The translations under genes were made by a program, and so were the position numbers. The notes beneath the pieces were generated by a model. The model made no database searches and was not told the DNA's origin. It saw nothing but the letters and a program-made list of their open reading frames with translations. From NCBI GenBank assembly GCA_021464415.1, contig CM038467.1, positions 46,437,715 through 46,501,714 of the forward strand: DNA of 64,000 nucleotides. Direction: 5' to 3'. Shown here in pieces: positions 35,674 through 47,330 of the stretch. Positions within the stretch are counted from its first letter, which is position 1, and each line of letters starts with the position of its first letter. Origin of the DNA: Lonicera japonica. Lineage: Eukaryota; Streptophyta; Magnoliopsida; Dipsacales; Caprifoliaceae.

Positions 35674-37019
35674 CCTCTAATATCCAAGTATTAAGCAATC
35701 ATGAGTATATTTTGCTTCTTTTTTTCTGTACATGTATATACATATGCACATGCATATATAGTATGTGCATAGTTATTTATTGATACACTATTTTTATTTG
35801 CATTAGTTTTAAAGAATATGAAATAAATATTAATCTTTATGTGGGAGGGATTTTATGTGGTAAGCACATTAATTCTCAAAAGATACTTCATCCGTTTCTA
35901 GTAAAGTTCGCTTTAATTTTAATTTTATGCATGTTGCAATAATACTTATTTCAACCTTATCATCAATTGGCGAAAATAAAACTCGTAATTTAAAATATCT
36001 AAAGTTGGACTCTTAATTTGAGATGAAAATATTTTTTGCAATCTTTTGAAAAAGTTGCAAAGTTTTACATGAAAGGTGTAAGTTAATTCTTTGAAAAAGT
36101 TAAAACTTTTTTAGCAAAACTAAAGATTTTCCATGAAAATCTAGGAGTTTTGTGGAAAATTAAGAGGTAAGTTGCCATGGAAAGAATGGTGATGAAGTAC
36201 AAGATGTATCATACGGTTAATTTGGGGATAAATATTAATGTTTCTAGGATAAATAATGTTCATGCCAATCAAGAAACTGATAGTGCAAACCCCTAGGTAG
36301 AGCTTTCTCCTCAAACTAACATCGAGGGAATGGTTACCATGGATTCATATACCACTCTTAAATCTTGTACTTGTTCCACGTTAGAATTTTATCTCCATGA
36401 CACTCTCCCCAGCCTAAATTTCTCAATAGCATTGTCAAGGTTGGGTGCTTGGCATCACGTGGTGTGCGTTTGGGTTTGCTATAATACCACTTGTCACGGG
36501 ATGGGCTTCAATTCATATATCAAGAGATCAAACCACCAACTCATCTCGAGGACTCCATGGAGACGCATTTATATCAATTAAGGACAATAATAATGTGAAC
36601 CTGTTGGTAGAACTTACCCTTAAAAATCTTATTTTATTTCACTATTAATACTTGGATTGAATATATTATCTTTATTTTTAATTCACATACACTCTAGTTT
36701 CATTTTACTCTTTATCTAATCAAAATTAAAAAAATATACTATTAATTTTCTCTCAACATCCTTAACAAAAAACGAGTAAAATTACGAAATTAAAAAATAT
36801 ATATATAAATAAAAAAACCCTCTTAAAAGTTCACCATATTGGTGACGCAAAAAATAAAACATAAAAACCCACTAATTACACATACCCTTAAACCACCACC
36901 CCCACCCCCACCAACACCCCTCCCTTTTTTCATGACATCGAGACCTTCAAATTCAAATAACTCTCCCAACCAAGCCCATAAAGGGTACTCCCGACATTTT
37001 TGATTAAATTTCCCAACAA

Positions 37020-37066
<47 letters not shown>

Positions 37067-38090
37067 CAAACAAACAACTCCTGACATTTTCGATCAAATT
37101 GGTGAAATTAGCTTGTTTCCTGTAACTTGTAGATTCCTATATGGAGAGCTTGACAGAAAGATTAAATTTGGCGTTACTGGTATTTGAGGGGGAGGGGGGA
37201 AGGGGGTGCGGCTAGGTGTGATAACTCTCTCTAGGTGTGCAGACCCAAATTCACAATCCTCTCTTTCTTCCTATTGTACGCACTCATTCATCTCCTTTCA
37301 TTCTAATAGCATAAACAATGCTCAATTCTTCCTAATCAACCCCCAAAAATATAAGATTCAACATAAGATTCCGCATACCTACACGACTGTCAATCACTCA
37401 AATACGATAACATTTTGCATTAAAATAGTAAAAATTTGAAATGGCTGAGTATTGTGTGATGTGTTTTGACTTGGGGATTTGAGATTTGAACTGAAAAGAA
37501 TAGTTGTTGTGTACATGATGTGTTATATTGATTTCCAGATTTGAGATTTTGAATTTGGAAAACAATGATTTGGCAAGAATGGGTGTAAGTTGTGTACTCT
37601 GCCTTCAACCGGAGTGAAAAATGGAGAAAATGTTGTTGGGTGTGTAAAATGAAGTGAAAATCGTATCAGAGAGAAAAGTGAAATACAGAGGATAAAATTA
37701 TGGTAAAGTGATAGCATATGGGTGAGTCACATGTGCCCGGGGCAATTTGAGGTCTTTACTCATTAATTTCATTGACTTAACGGTCAAACAAGTTGAACAT
37801 ACGACATAATTAAAAGTAGGTACCAAACCATAATTTTTAAGAATAATAAATGTCGAACTCAATTTCAATATATACTTTAGGTGCCAAAGTACATATGATC
37901 CAAAAAACATTACATGAGTTAATGCATGAGGAAAAAAGTGCAATTGAGAGTAAAAAACAAAAGAAAACATAAAAGTGAAATACAGAGGAAGTTAAGCAAA
38001 CAACATGTATTGATTTTGCGTAACATTCCAATTCCAATATGTACCTACTATTTTTATTTTTATTTTAAAAATCCCCTTTTTTAACCTTCC
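35674..38090. other. Intergenic region after WAK-like 1
   Basis: AT-rich; polyadenylation-like 'aaataaat' at about 35821. A run of over 40 A lies at about 37020-37064, preceded by a C-rich stretch at 36893-36925. 36330-36560 holds an open frame (83 codons) with no recognisable domain. No gene supported. Confidence 0.5.
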
Positions 38091-38139
38091 GGAACCTATG
38101 TTAAATGGAGTTCGAGTATGCATCTCTGTTATTCTTGAG

Positions 38140-38718
38140 CTTGCTTGAATAATTTTCTCTGGGATTTTGAACCCATAACTTCTTTTCTATGAGAACAGTG
38201 TAAATGTCATTCAGCTAGAAATTGCTGCACATGTAACTACGGTTAAGTTTGTTCACTTTAATCTCCTTAAGAATAATGTAAATGACTACTAACTTTTCCC
38301 CCCATTATATTTTTGTTCCCCTAAAAAATAAAAGAAGAAGATAAAAACATTAGCCCCTATAATTTTGAGTGGATTAACGTTTGACTAATTAAAATTACCC
38401 CTTTTTAAACAAACAAATATTAGTACGTATAATTTAAGTTTGTGGACATAAATCTTTAAATATATATATAGTGTTACTACCAACATTGCCCCTCTAATAT
38501 TTCAAAAATGATAATATTAGAAGTAAAGTAGCGCCTTTTAATTTTTTAAAGAAAAATCGTAATCAACCTGGTCCATGAAAATAAATAAAAATTAAACCTC
38601 TTCCACAGATCAATGAACAGTTTTGTAATTAAAGTAAGACCAAATATATTTTGAGCCCTGCCAATAATTTTACAATAGGGTAATAATGCTGGCCAACATT
38701 TAAAAAAAAGGGTGTAAG
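38140..38718. repeat. Segmental duplication, unit 2 (left part)
   Basis: Homologous to about 900-1200 and 2950-3160. In unit 1 the two pieces are separated by the solo LTR 1276-2881, which is absent here, so the duplication predates that insertion. Confidence 0.65.
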
Positions 38719-39190
38719 TAGGGATGGCAAAAATATTTGCGGTCCCCGACCCCATGGAGTTGTGTATGGGGACAAATAATTAGGAGCGGGTTGAAAATTT
38801 TTAAACTTAGTCGGGTTTTGGTTGGGTTCGGGTATGGGTGTTTCCACCCCGTACCCGGCCTGATATAGTTAATTTTGTAATTTTCTTTTTTTGTGCTTAT
38901 ATATGTGTTTTTATATATATTTATAAAATTAGTTCATTGTTGATTGTGTAAATATATGATTTCATATATATATGCATATAGATTATATAACATTATATTA
39001 TTTTTAACTTTTCTGTTAAAAAAAAGGAAAAAATTGTCCGCAAATACCCGCAGGGACCGTTACCTGATGGGGACGGAGATTATTCAATTCCTCAAATCGG
39101 GGATGGAGCAGGAATAGGAATGATTTTGGGTAGTAAAGAAGGGAATAGAAATTGTAAACCCGATTTGAGCCCAACCCATTATCATCCCTA
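38719..39190. mobile_element. hAT-like MITE
   Basis: 472 bp with TAGGGATGGCAA at the left and ATCATCCCTA at the right (imperfect inverted repeat), and an 8-bp flanking duplication with two mismatches, GGTGTAAG (38711-38718) and AGTGTGAG (39191-39198). Size and 8-bp target fit hAT. No coding capacity. Confidence 0.6.
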
Positions 39191-40758
39191 AGTGTGAGGC
39201 TGACTTCACGGATGCAATTCAATATATAATTTATACTTTGTGGCCTACTTTTCACTTTCAACTTTACAGACTCACTCGAAATTCTGTATCAGTCACTGAT
39301 TATTGATAAATGTATGGAGCTTTTCTATACTTTTCATTTGTTGTTCTCAGACTATAGGTCAATAATTTTGTAGTGAGATAATTAAAATGTTGAAATATAT
39401 ACTAAAAATTTGTCAGTAATGGTGGCTTGAATATGTGCCCAAAGACCATCCTTTTCAAGTTGGACTATGTTCCATAAAATATATATATATATATATATAT
39501 ATTCTCAGCCTTTGAAACTTCTTCCTTTTAAGACTTTTTGCAACTTCTTCACCCTCAGCTAGTCTAGAAGGTACATTTTTGCAAAGGGTTCCTAAGATTT
39601 ACATATAGAGAGTGCGCTCGGTTTCTATACGGACTCTCATGTACGGACCGAGCTTTTTGACCTATTTTTGAGATGATTTTTTTGATAAAATTCGGGTGAA
39701 AATGATCTGCAAATCATCTATACCAAATTTCATCGAAAATATCATCCGGAAAGTGAAATATATATCTCCATTTATGGACATATATATTTCAATCTTGTAG
39801 TTAACCTACTTCCAGATCGAAATTTTTAATGAAAATTGGTGGAAATGATTTACATTATTCAGACATCATGTAGATCATCTTCACCAAATTTCATCAACGA
39901 ATTCATTCCAGAAGTGAGCCAAAAAGCCCGATCGTAGAGTATGGTCCACATAGATTGTCCACAGCTAAACTAGACCTTATATATATATTGACAAAGCTGT
40001 GATAAACTCGGTTAATTTTTGGGATGAGAAAGGGGATTGAATCGTGGTGCCCGTGTGAATTATAACATTCTTAATCATGGGGTAAAGCCTGAATCATATA
40101 TATATATATGTAATTTTGTTTTATTTTATTTTTTTGAAGAGCAACTGAGATTTATATAATTTGTAGAAAAACAAAACACACGACTGATCTTTGTATGTCA
40201 ATTAAAATTTTGGCTAATACTAATGAGTTTTTCTGTTGGTTTTATAATTTACATGGTAAACATGAATAACTGTGCAAGTCTAATTTGGACACGTGTAGCC
40301 CAATTGATGGACCTTGCTATATTTTTTTTTAGCAAATGAATATTTGACCGAATATTTTAAGGGTCTTTATTCAACTACTATTACATTTGTCAAAATTAAT
40401 ATATAATCCAAAATTTTGTTTTTAGCCCATGAATATATAATACATTTATTATAATTTAATCTAATAACTATAGGGCTAAATGAATTAATTGCCTTTAGTA
40501 ATTTATTGTATTTGTTCCATATTTAATTATAGATATTTATCAACTCTAAAAAAAAGAAAAGATAACAATAAATCGTTCCAAAGCTAATAAATATATTCAA
40601 AACAAGATAAATACAACAATGGAGAACTATTAAGGGGTTGGATTGATACACAGAGATTGGATTGGTTATGACTCAGTAGGGATAATGTGATGAAGCCGTA
40701 ACAATTAAAAAGTTTAGTAGGTCTTATTTCAAAAGATTCCATTATGAAAAGAAACATA
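39191..40758. other. Segmental duplication, unit 2 (right part), with a foldback element
   Basis: 39230-39600 and 40141-40235 match 20395-20870 of unit 1. Between them, about 39606-39975 is a foldback element related to the one at 26229. Two inverted segments share 'ccaaatttcatc' and 'gatgat', and an outer pair reads 'gaccgagctttttg' / 'caaaaagcccgatc'. No gene. Confidence 0.6.
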
Positions 40759-41150
40759 GGTTGTGTTTGGTTGCAATTTCTAGACAAGTTTTCTAGATGA
40801 GTTTTTAAAAAATTGGTGTTTGGTTGAATGTTTTGAGTTAGAGTGTTTATGTTGAAAAGTGAATTTAGTTTTGTTTGACTTTTTTTCAACCAATGAAAAA
40901 AACGCATAAAAAATTTCAAAAAATAGTCACAATGGATCTTATTTTATAGATCTTGATGAGTAGGTTTCAAATATATATTTTTTATTATTTTTTGATTTTT
41001 TGATTTAAAGTTATGGCGTTTTAAAAAAAAATTTAGAGAGAGAAAGTATAGTGAAATAAATTTTGGGAAGTGTGAAAGTGAGTTGATTTTAAATTGTGTT
41101 TTGAGAAAAGATTTTAAAATCTTGTTCAAAAATGCCAACCAAACACAACC
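40759..41150. mobile_element. MITE with GGTTGTGTTTGGTTG ends
   Basis: 392 bp with about 30-bp imperfect inverted ends (left GGTTGTGTTTGGTTGCAATT, right the complement of 'aatgccaaccaaacacaacc') and ATA on both sides (40756-40758, 41151-41153). Superfamily is uncertain; PIF-like or hAT-like. Confidence 0.65.
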
Positions 41151-41153
41151 ATA

Positions 41154-41839
41154 GTAGTCAAAAAAGACATATTTACAATATCAATCAACAACTTCAAAGT
41201 CTAGTGAGAAAACATATGATTCCATATTGCAATCCAATTTGTGTTGTGTCTTTTTTCATGTTGAGATATGGGAACTACAAAATTTATAGTGGATTTATGT
41301 CTTGTTGCGAGCATCTAATATATGATCCAATTGACAACCAGTAATCTTTTATGTGATACACGAATAATGAGTGTTAAAATATTCATTATAAAGTTAGTAA
41401 ATTCTTTATTCCCACTCTTTTAAACCCGTCTCAGTACATTTTTTTATATTTAATATTTTTTATCTTCATGCTTTTTTAATATGACTATGTTTTTAGTTTT
41501 ACCTGTGTAATGTCTATTTTAATGTGAATGTGTTTTTAGTTTTACTCATGTAACATCTTTTTTAATATAACCTTTTTTTAGTTTTATTTATGTGTAATAT
41601 ATACTACTAATATGTCTTCTAGATGTTCCAAGTTTTAATGTTTGATATTTTTAATATGACCGTTTTTAGTTTTACTATTGTATAATATTTACGTCTAGTA
41701 TATCCATCTTCTAAATGCCCTAAGTTTAATGTTTGATATTTTATATTTACTACAAGTCAACTCTTAATTTTTTTAATTGTATCTTTATCCTAAAGCAATT
41801 AATAATTATCAAAAGTTATCACTTATAATTTACATTTAC
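41154..41839. other. AT-rich intergenic DNA
   Basis: No gene. About 41400-41760 holds a loose repeat of 'tttttagttttact..tgtaatatttt' type units. Confidence 0.4.
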
Positions 41840-42402
41840 AAAATTGAAAATTGAATCTAAAACCATAAATATCCGTAAAAGATATCCCTATATTCTACTA
41901 ACAACTAAATTTTAGGTGAATGATAATTTTAAATCTAAAATGTCAACAAAGGATATGATGGACAAACATAAAAGAAAAATAATACAATAAGAACATTTAT
42001 AATATTTATATATATAGTAATTGTCCACTCTTTTGGGCCAATTACTAATTTCTTAGAAAGAGTGAGTTAAAAGCAAAACAATTTAAATTTTTTGGGCTAA
42101 AAACAAAAAAGGCCTTTTTTTTATTCGCGTGATTGCGCTTTGTAAAATTTTCTTTTAGAAATAAATCAGCCCATAACAATCTTCCTTTTACGAATTTAAG
42201 TGGTCTAAATTAAATGGATATAGAAAATTGGGTATGTACACCAAGTCCTTGGTGGACCCGGTCCCTATATTGAGGGCCAACTTTACATGAACCGATCCAA
42301 AAAGTATTTGGCCCAACGGTTATTGCTTTGAATTCAGCTCTAGAATCAAGTAGGAGTTTCTCAAGTTAAATTATGGCTGCTGTAAAAATATTATGTGGTT
42401 AC
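41840..42402. repeat. WAK-like 2 upstream repeat, copy 1 (left part)
   Basis: Homologous to 49375-49840, with the other half at 47031-47235 across the LTR element. Its beginning (about 41845-41930, 'aaaagatatccctatat') is also repeated at 47235-47330. Together these show a tandem duplication upstream of WAK-like 2. Confidence 0.75.
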
Positions 42403-43231
42403 TGATGGGGTTAAATACTAATTTTACCATTGGCCTACAAAGATAATTCAACATTTTTTACCTCCGGTAAAATCCTATTTTTACCCCCGGTAAAATCTCA
42501 TTTTTACCTCCACTAAAATCCCACTCAACTCCACTCAAATTTCACTCATCTCCATTAACTTCCACTCAAATTCCATTCACCTCCATTAACTTCCACTCAA
42601 ATTCCACTTACATCCACGCACCTTTGTAAAATTACCTTTTTGCCCCTCATCTTCATCAAATTTACTTTTTTACCATTCTAGATTTTACCTATAAATACTC
42701 CCTTCATTCATTCATTCAAGACACACCAAAAACACACAATTCTTCTTATCTAAGATTCATTCTCCTCACAAAAAATATATACTTTCTCTCCTATATAATT
42801 CAAGAAAAAATAGAAGAGTCATATACTCTCTATTTTCATACCCCAAAAAATAGAAGGGTCTTATACTCTCTATTTTCATACTCCAAAAAATACCAACAAC
42901 CTTTATACACTATCTCTCCTACACAGTTTATTATTTATTCTGTTGAAATATTTGTAATCCTAATTCTATACTTATAAATAGAATTAAGAAAATTATAGAG
43001 AGAGAGAAGTTGGTAGCTTGTATTATCTTCCAAATTGATCGCCTTTGAGCTAATACAAAGCAAGCACACACAAAAGGAGGACGTACCACTGGAATAGCAT
43101 AAGCGCTACCGGGGGAACCTACCTTAAAAAAAAAAAGTCATGTGTTCATCATTGCACCGCATTTATTTTTTATTCACCGATATTCACTTATTGATTGGTT
43201 AATTATCTATCTCTAGATTTTGACACCATCA
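42403..43231 (+). repeat. Left LTR of the LBD-carrying element
   Basis: 829 bp. It has two TATAAATA boxes (42690-42697 and 42973-42980) and, near the start, two inverted motifs TTTTACCTCCGGTAAAA (42456-42472) and TTTTACCCCCGGTAAAA (42479-42495). The matching right LTR is 46204-47030. Confidence 0.9.
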
Positions 43232-43251
43232 GTTGGCGCCGTCTGTGGGAA
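43232..43251 (+). other. Primer-binding site of the LBD-carrying element
   Basis: 'gttggcgccgtctgtgggaa' abuts the left LTR. TGGCGCC is complementary to a tRNA 3' end of type GGCGCCA. Confidence 0.75.
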
Positions 43252-43344
43252 CGATAAGTTTTCTAAAGCTATTATTCTTTAGAAATTACAAGTGAATTTT
43301 CGGTGAAAAACTCGAAATCCCGCAGGTCTACGTAGCTCAATATT

Positions 43345-43740
43345 CTCGGGGGCATAACTTTGTGCTCAAAATTCCAAATTATGTGATTCTGGAGTCCATT
43401 TTGGAGAAAATTTCAAGAGCTACAACTTTTCGGTTTACGATTTTTTCAAATTCGTCCATCTCGGGGTTCAAAACTTCGATACAAACTTTCTGGAACGAAA
43501 TCCCGCGGCCAATGGTGACTCAATATTATCAGGTGCATAACTTTCTGCTCAAAACTCCAAATCATGTGATTCTGGAGTCCATTTTCAAGAAAATTTCAAG
43601 ATCTACAACTTTCCAGTTCAATCCATTTTCAAATTTTGCCATCTCGGGGTCCAAAACAGGGACACAAAGTTGCTGCAACAAAAAATGCGAAAATCCCGCA
43701 TGCCTACGCTATCTCAATATTTACGGGTGCATAATCATTC
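43345..43740 (+). repeat. Tandem repeat in 5' part of the LBD-carrying element
   Basis: Two full units of about 180 bp and part of a third, each with 'catgtgattctggagtccat', 'aaaatttcaaga' and 'catctcggggt'. An open frame (43362-43799) crosses them but translates a repeat with no known domain. Confidence 0.8.
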
Positions 43741-44109
43741 AAAAAATCCGGTTACGCAAGGGGATAAAATCCAAAAGAAGAGATAAGTTATTTTTTTAAT
43801 AACTCATATATGATTTTTCTCTCTATATTAATATATCTAAAGTTGTATCATTTTCTTACGATCAATAATCTTTGTTGTAGGAAAAATTAACGAGCTTCCA
43901 AAAAATTACAATTGAATGTAATTTTCATCAAGTTCGTCCAACAAACCACGAAAAAAAAATCAGCGGATATCAAACTTCCACAAAGCCGAATGCAATTTTG
44001 AAGTCTATCAGACAACAGCATAACCACCTCAACCCAAAGAGACCTAGCTGAGAATGATCATCTACTGCTACACCACTGGTCAGAGACCAAGATTTTAAGA
44101 AACCCTGGT

Positions 44110-44280
44110 AATAAATGAGAAAATTGTCAGAATTTGCATAAGTTAGAAGGGAGCAAGACTCTACTCAAAACTTAACAATTTGCCTAAAGTTAGAAGGGAG
44201 CAAGACTCTACTCGAAACTTAGCAAATGTGCCTAAGTTAGAAGGGAGCAAGACTCTACTCAAAACTTAGCAAAAAGAGCA
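44110..44280 (+). repeat. Three-copy 55-bp tandem repeat
   Basis: 'aagttagaagggagcaagac' followed by 'tctactc(a/g)aaactta(a/g)c' occurs three times (about 44140, 44195, 44232). Confidence 0.85.
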
Positions 44281-44410
44281 AATTTTCCTTTTAAGAAACC
44301 AAGGATTTCGAAAAAATTGCTATCAACATATAAGGACCATGCTTTAAACAATCACAAGTGGAGCATCTCCGGAATACTTTTACAAAACCCTCACTAGAGA
44401 TACACATTAT

Positions 44411-45237
44411 CTAGTCATTCAGAAAAGGCTGAAGAATTTGAAGATCATCAGCACCAAAATTCAAAATAGTACTTAAATCAGAAGAAGAATAATCAGAAAA
44501 ATCATGGTGAATATTCCCTGAAGCTGTCCAGTCAAGGCCCATTGTTTCAACAAAATCTGCAACAAAATCATCTAGTGAAGATTGCGATAAAAAATTGTTC
44601 AAAGCACCCTGGTAAACGGCGTCCAAGGTAGCCTGATCATAGGACCGATTAGGAAATGACGGCAAATCCACTTCAGTCAGAGGAGCCCCATTTTCTACAA
44701 GATTTGTGGAAGTCGAAAGAATATTCTGTACACCCTCTTCCGACATAAGGAGCCTCAAAAAACTTTCGGGAATAGGTTCTGAAAGATCCACGGCAGTCGG
44801 AATAACATTTGGCACGTTATTTTCTGCCAACGAAGGGAACCTCGAAGAACCTCCAGGATGAGCAAATGAGCATAACAGGTTAACACAGGAAGACCCCCCT
44901 CCTAATCGAGCCTCTAATGCCGTCACCCGTGCTTGTAACTCTTCCACCTTATGTTCAAAAGAAGCAAGGAGAGCAGTACAGCCTCTAGCGGGATTCTCAA
45001 TCCTCGCCGTGGCTTCAAGAAGATAGAACTAAGAGCCTCGAGAAATCGATTTTCGGGGACACGTTGCAAAAAAGATGCAACATTCATCACCCCGAAAACT
45101 GTGAAGATTGTGTGATAGTCCTCACGATCAATCACATTTGGAAAAATTCTAGCATAATCACAAGATAGAGGACATCTCTTGTGGCTATGAGCACAAGCCA
45201 CACATGGACGACCTGAAAAAAATTGAGTGTTTGACAT
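44411..45237 (-). pseudogene. LOB-domain (LBD/AS2-like) transcription factor sequence captured by an LTR element
   Basis: LBD proteins are plant-specific DNA-binding regulators of organ boundaries. The first frame (45237-44923) starts MSNTQFF and has C12-x2-C15-x6-C22-x3-C26 (CVACAHSHKRCPLSC), the diagnostic LOB zinc-finger-like motif, then a GAS-type block around FGVMNVASFLQRVP. At about 45015 a single missing base shifts the frame. The second frame (from before 44947 to 44411) continues the domain end (ENPARGCTALLASFEH) and the leucine coiled coil VEELQARVTALEARLG, then an acidic tail (LSTILNFGADDLQILQ). Total about 275 codons without a visible intron, antisense to the host element. Function is lost unless the shift is bypassed. 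LBD assignment is firm; the subclass is class-I-like. Confidence 0.85.
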
Positions 45238-45289
45238 TATTTTGGTTTACTTTTGTAAGAAAAACTTATTACAAAATGGATGGTGATGA

Positions 45290-45640
45290 TGGGTTGGGTC
45301 TCGAGGGAGAGGAAGACGAAGAAGGAGAGTGAGATGAAGAGGAAAAAGGGAGAGGAAGAAGGAGAGTGAGATGAAGAGGAAGAAGGGAGAGGAAGACGAA
45401 GAAGGGAGAGGGAGATGAAGAGTGAGAGGGAGATGAAGACGAAGAAGGGAGAGGAAGATGAAGAAGGGAAAGGGAGATGAAGAGAGAGAAGGAGCCTCCG
45501 ACAGGCTTTCGGCCGAAAGATCCGCCGAAAGGGGCCGACAATAGAAAAAGAAAAGAAAAAAGAAAAGAGAAAAAGAAAAGAGAAAAGAAAAGAAAAAAAA
45601 AGAAAAAGAAAGAAAAAGAAAATATATACATGTGTTGGAA
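45290..45640. repeat. GA-rich microsatellite upstream of the LBD sequence
   Basis: About 350 bp of 'gaagaagggagaggaagatg' type repeat on the plus strand, thus CT-rich leader sequence on the LBD strand. A TATATA on the minus strand at about 45623-45629 could be an LBD promoter that was captured with it. Open frames here are low complexity only. Confidence 0.75.
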
Positions 45641-45734
45641 AAGGCCCGAGTAGAATCAAATTATTTATGATCAAAATTTGGTTAGCTTTACATATTAATG
45701 TTCCAAGCTCTACGACTTGTATCAAATGTCTAAC

Positions 45735-45975
45735 GAGTTCTACACATTGATGTTTCGAGCTCAACGACTAGCATCCGAGATCTAGCATCCTTGGATTACG
45801 ACTCGAGATCAACGTCTAGCCAGCCTTACACAGTGATGTTCTGAAGCTCTAAAAGCTCTACACATTGATGTTTTGAGCTCAATGACTAGCATCCGAGATC
45901 TAACATCCTTGAACTAAGACTCGAGATCAACGTCTAGCCAGCCTTACACAATGATGTTCTGAAACTCTAAAGACC
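45735..45975 (+). repeat. Two-copy ~120-bp tandem repeat
   Basis: Units starting 'tctacacattgatgtt' and containing 'actagcatccgagatct', 'actcgagatcaacgtctagc' and 'cagccttacaca'. Weaker related units continue to about 46060. Confidence 0.85.
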
Positions 45976-46186
45976 AATGATCAAAGTCTGGCTACCTTTA
46001 CATGTTAATGTTCTGAGCTCCACAAACTTATGGTCAAAGGTTAACGAAACCTTACACGTCGATTACTCGAGCTCTCTCCATGATTATCTTCCTTGACAAG
46101 TACCCGCTCTCACACCTTAGCTTTGAGCCGGACCACTTGACCGACAAAAATATTTATCCTTCACATTCAGCTTTCAGCATAAAAAT

Positions 46187-46203
46187 AAAGGATAGGGGGC
46201 AAT
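46187..46203 (+). other. Polypurine tract of the LBD-carrying element
   Basis: 'aaaggatagggggcaat' directly precedes the right LTR, as expected for plus-strand priming. It sets the element's orientation as plus. Confidence 0.75.
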
Positions 46204-47030
46204 TGATGGGGTTAAATACTAATTTTACCATTGGCCTATAAAGATAATTCAACATTTTTTACCTCCGGTAAAATCCTATTTTTACCCCCAGTAAAATCTC
46301 ATTTTTACCTCCACTAAAATCCCACTCAACTCCACTCAAATTCCACGCATCTCCATTAACTTCCACTCAAATTCCATTCACCTCCATTAACTTCCACTCA
46401 AATTCCACTTACATCCACTCACCTTTGTAAAATTACCTTTTTGCCCCTCATCTTCATCAAATTTACTTTTTTACCATTCTAAATTTTACCTATAAATACC
46501 CCCTTCATTCATTCATTCAAGACACACCAAAAACACACAATTCTTCTTATCTAAGATTCATTCTCCTCACCAAAAATATATACTTTCTCTCCTATATAAT
46601 TCAAGAAAAAATAGAAGAGTCATATACTCTCTATTTTCATACCCCAAAAAATAGAAGGGTATTATACTCTCTATTTTCATACTCCAAAAAATACCAACAA
46701 CCTTTATACACTATCTCTCCTACACAGTTTATTATTTATTCTGTTGAAATATTTGTAATCCTAATTATATACTTATAAATAGAATTAAGGAAATTATAGA
46801 GAGAGAGAAGTTGGTAGCTTGTATTATCTTCCAAATTGATCGCCTTTGAGCTAATACAAAGCAAGCACACACAAAAGGAGGACGTACCACTGGAATAGCA
46901 TAAGCGCTGCCGGGGGAACCTACCTTAAAAAAAAAGTCATGTGTTCATCATTGCGCCGCATTTATTTTTTATTCACCGATATTCGCTTATTGATTGGTTA
47001 ATTATCTATCTCTAGATTTTGACACCATCA
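46204..47030 (+). repeat. Right LTR of the LBD-carrying element
   Basis: 827 bp; differs from the left LTR at roughly 13-16 positions, indicating a fairly young insertion. Confidence 0.9.
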
Positions 47031-47330
47031 GTTAGCATAGAATGTGGTCTAAGATGCGACGGAGGATTGGCTGAGGTGAACGAAAATTAACCTCAAACAC
47101 CGCCTTGTAAAATAATAATTAAAAAAAAGGGAAATTGCATTGTTGAATCAAGTGAACGAACTAATAGGTTAGTACATAAAAAATTCAAAACTTCACATGG
47201 GCTGGTCCATGGCAAAGTCAATGGGGTTGAAAATTCAATCCAAAACCATAAATATCTCTAAAAGATATCCCTATATACAAGCAACAACTAAATTTCAGGT
47301 GAATAGTAATTTTAATAGAAAATTAGTGAT
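47031..47330. repeat. WAK-like 2 upstream repeat, copy 1 (right part) and start of copy 2
   Basis: 47031-47235 is homologous to 49841-50035 ('gaatgtggt.taagatgcga', 'ttcaaaacttcacatggg'). 47235-47330 restarts the unit seen at 41845-41930. Confidence 0.7.

Larger units (their letters stand above)
42403..47030 (+). mobile_element. Non-autonomous LTR retrotransposon carrying an antisense LBD-like sequence
   Basis: 4628 bp: LTRs 42403-43231 and 46204-47030 (about 98% alike by eye; ends TGATGGGG...CACCATCA), primer-binding sequence 'gttggcgccgtctgtgggaa' at 43232-43251, polypurine tract 'aaaggatagggggcaa' before the right LTR, and flanks GTTAC (42398-42402) and GTTAG (47031-47035), a 5-bp duplication with one mismatch. 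The related unoccupied site at about 49833-49850 ('atgtggttagcaa') confirms it. The interior has no gag or pol; it holds tandem repeats and, on the minus strand, a LOB-domain sequence. U5 and TATA contexts are shared with gypsy A, suggesting mobilisation in trans by that family. Confidence 0.92.

Noticed and set aside
36330..36581. Possible small gene in the intergenic region after WAK-like 1
   Set aside because: No domain, no paralogue in the window and no splice context; the frame may be chance.
36823..37077. Open frame with F-rich and G-rich peptide
   Set aside because: Produced by a poly-A run of over 40 bases and a C-rich stretch on the other strand.
45237..45764. 175-codon minus-strand open frame
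   Set aside because: It translates the GA-rich microsatellite (F/S/L low complexity); the real signal is the LBD frame downstream.
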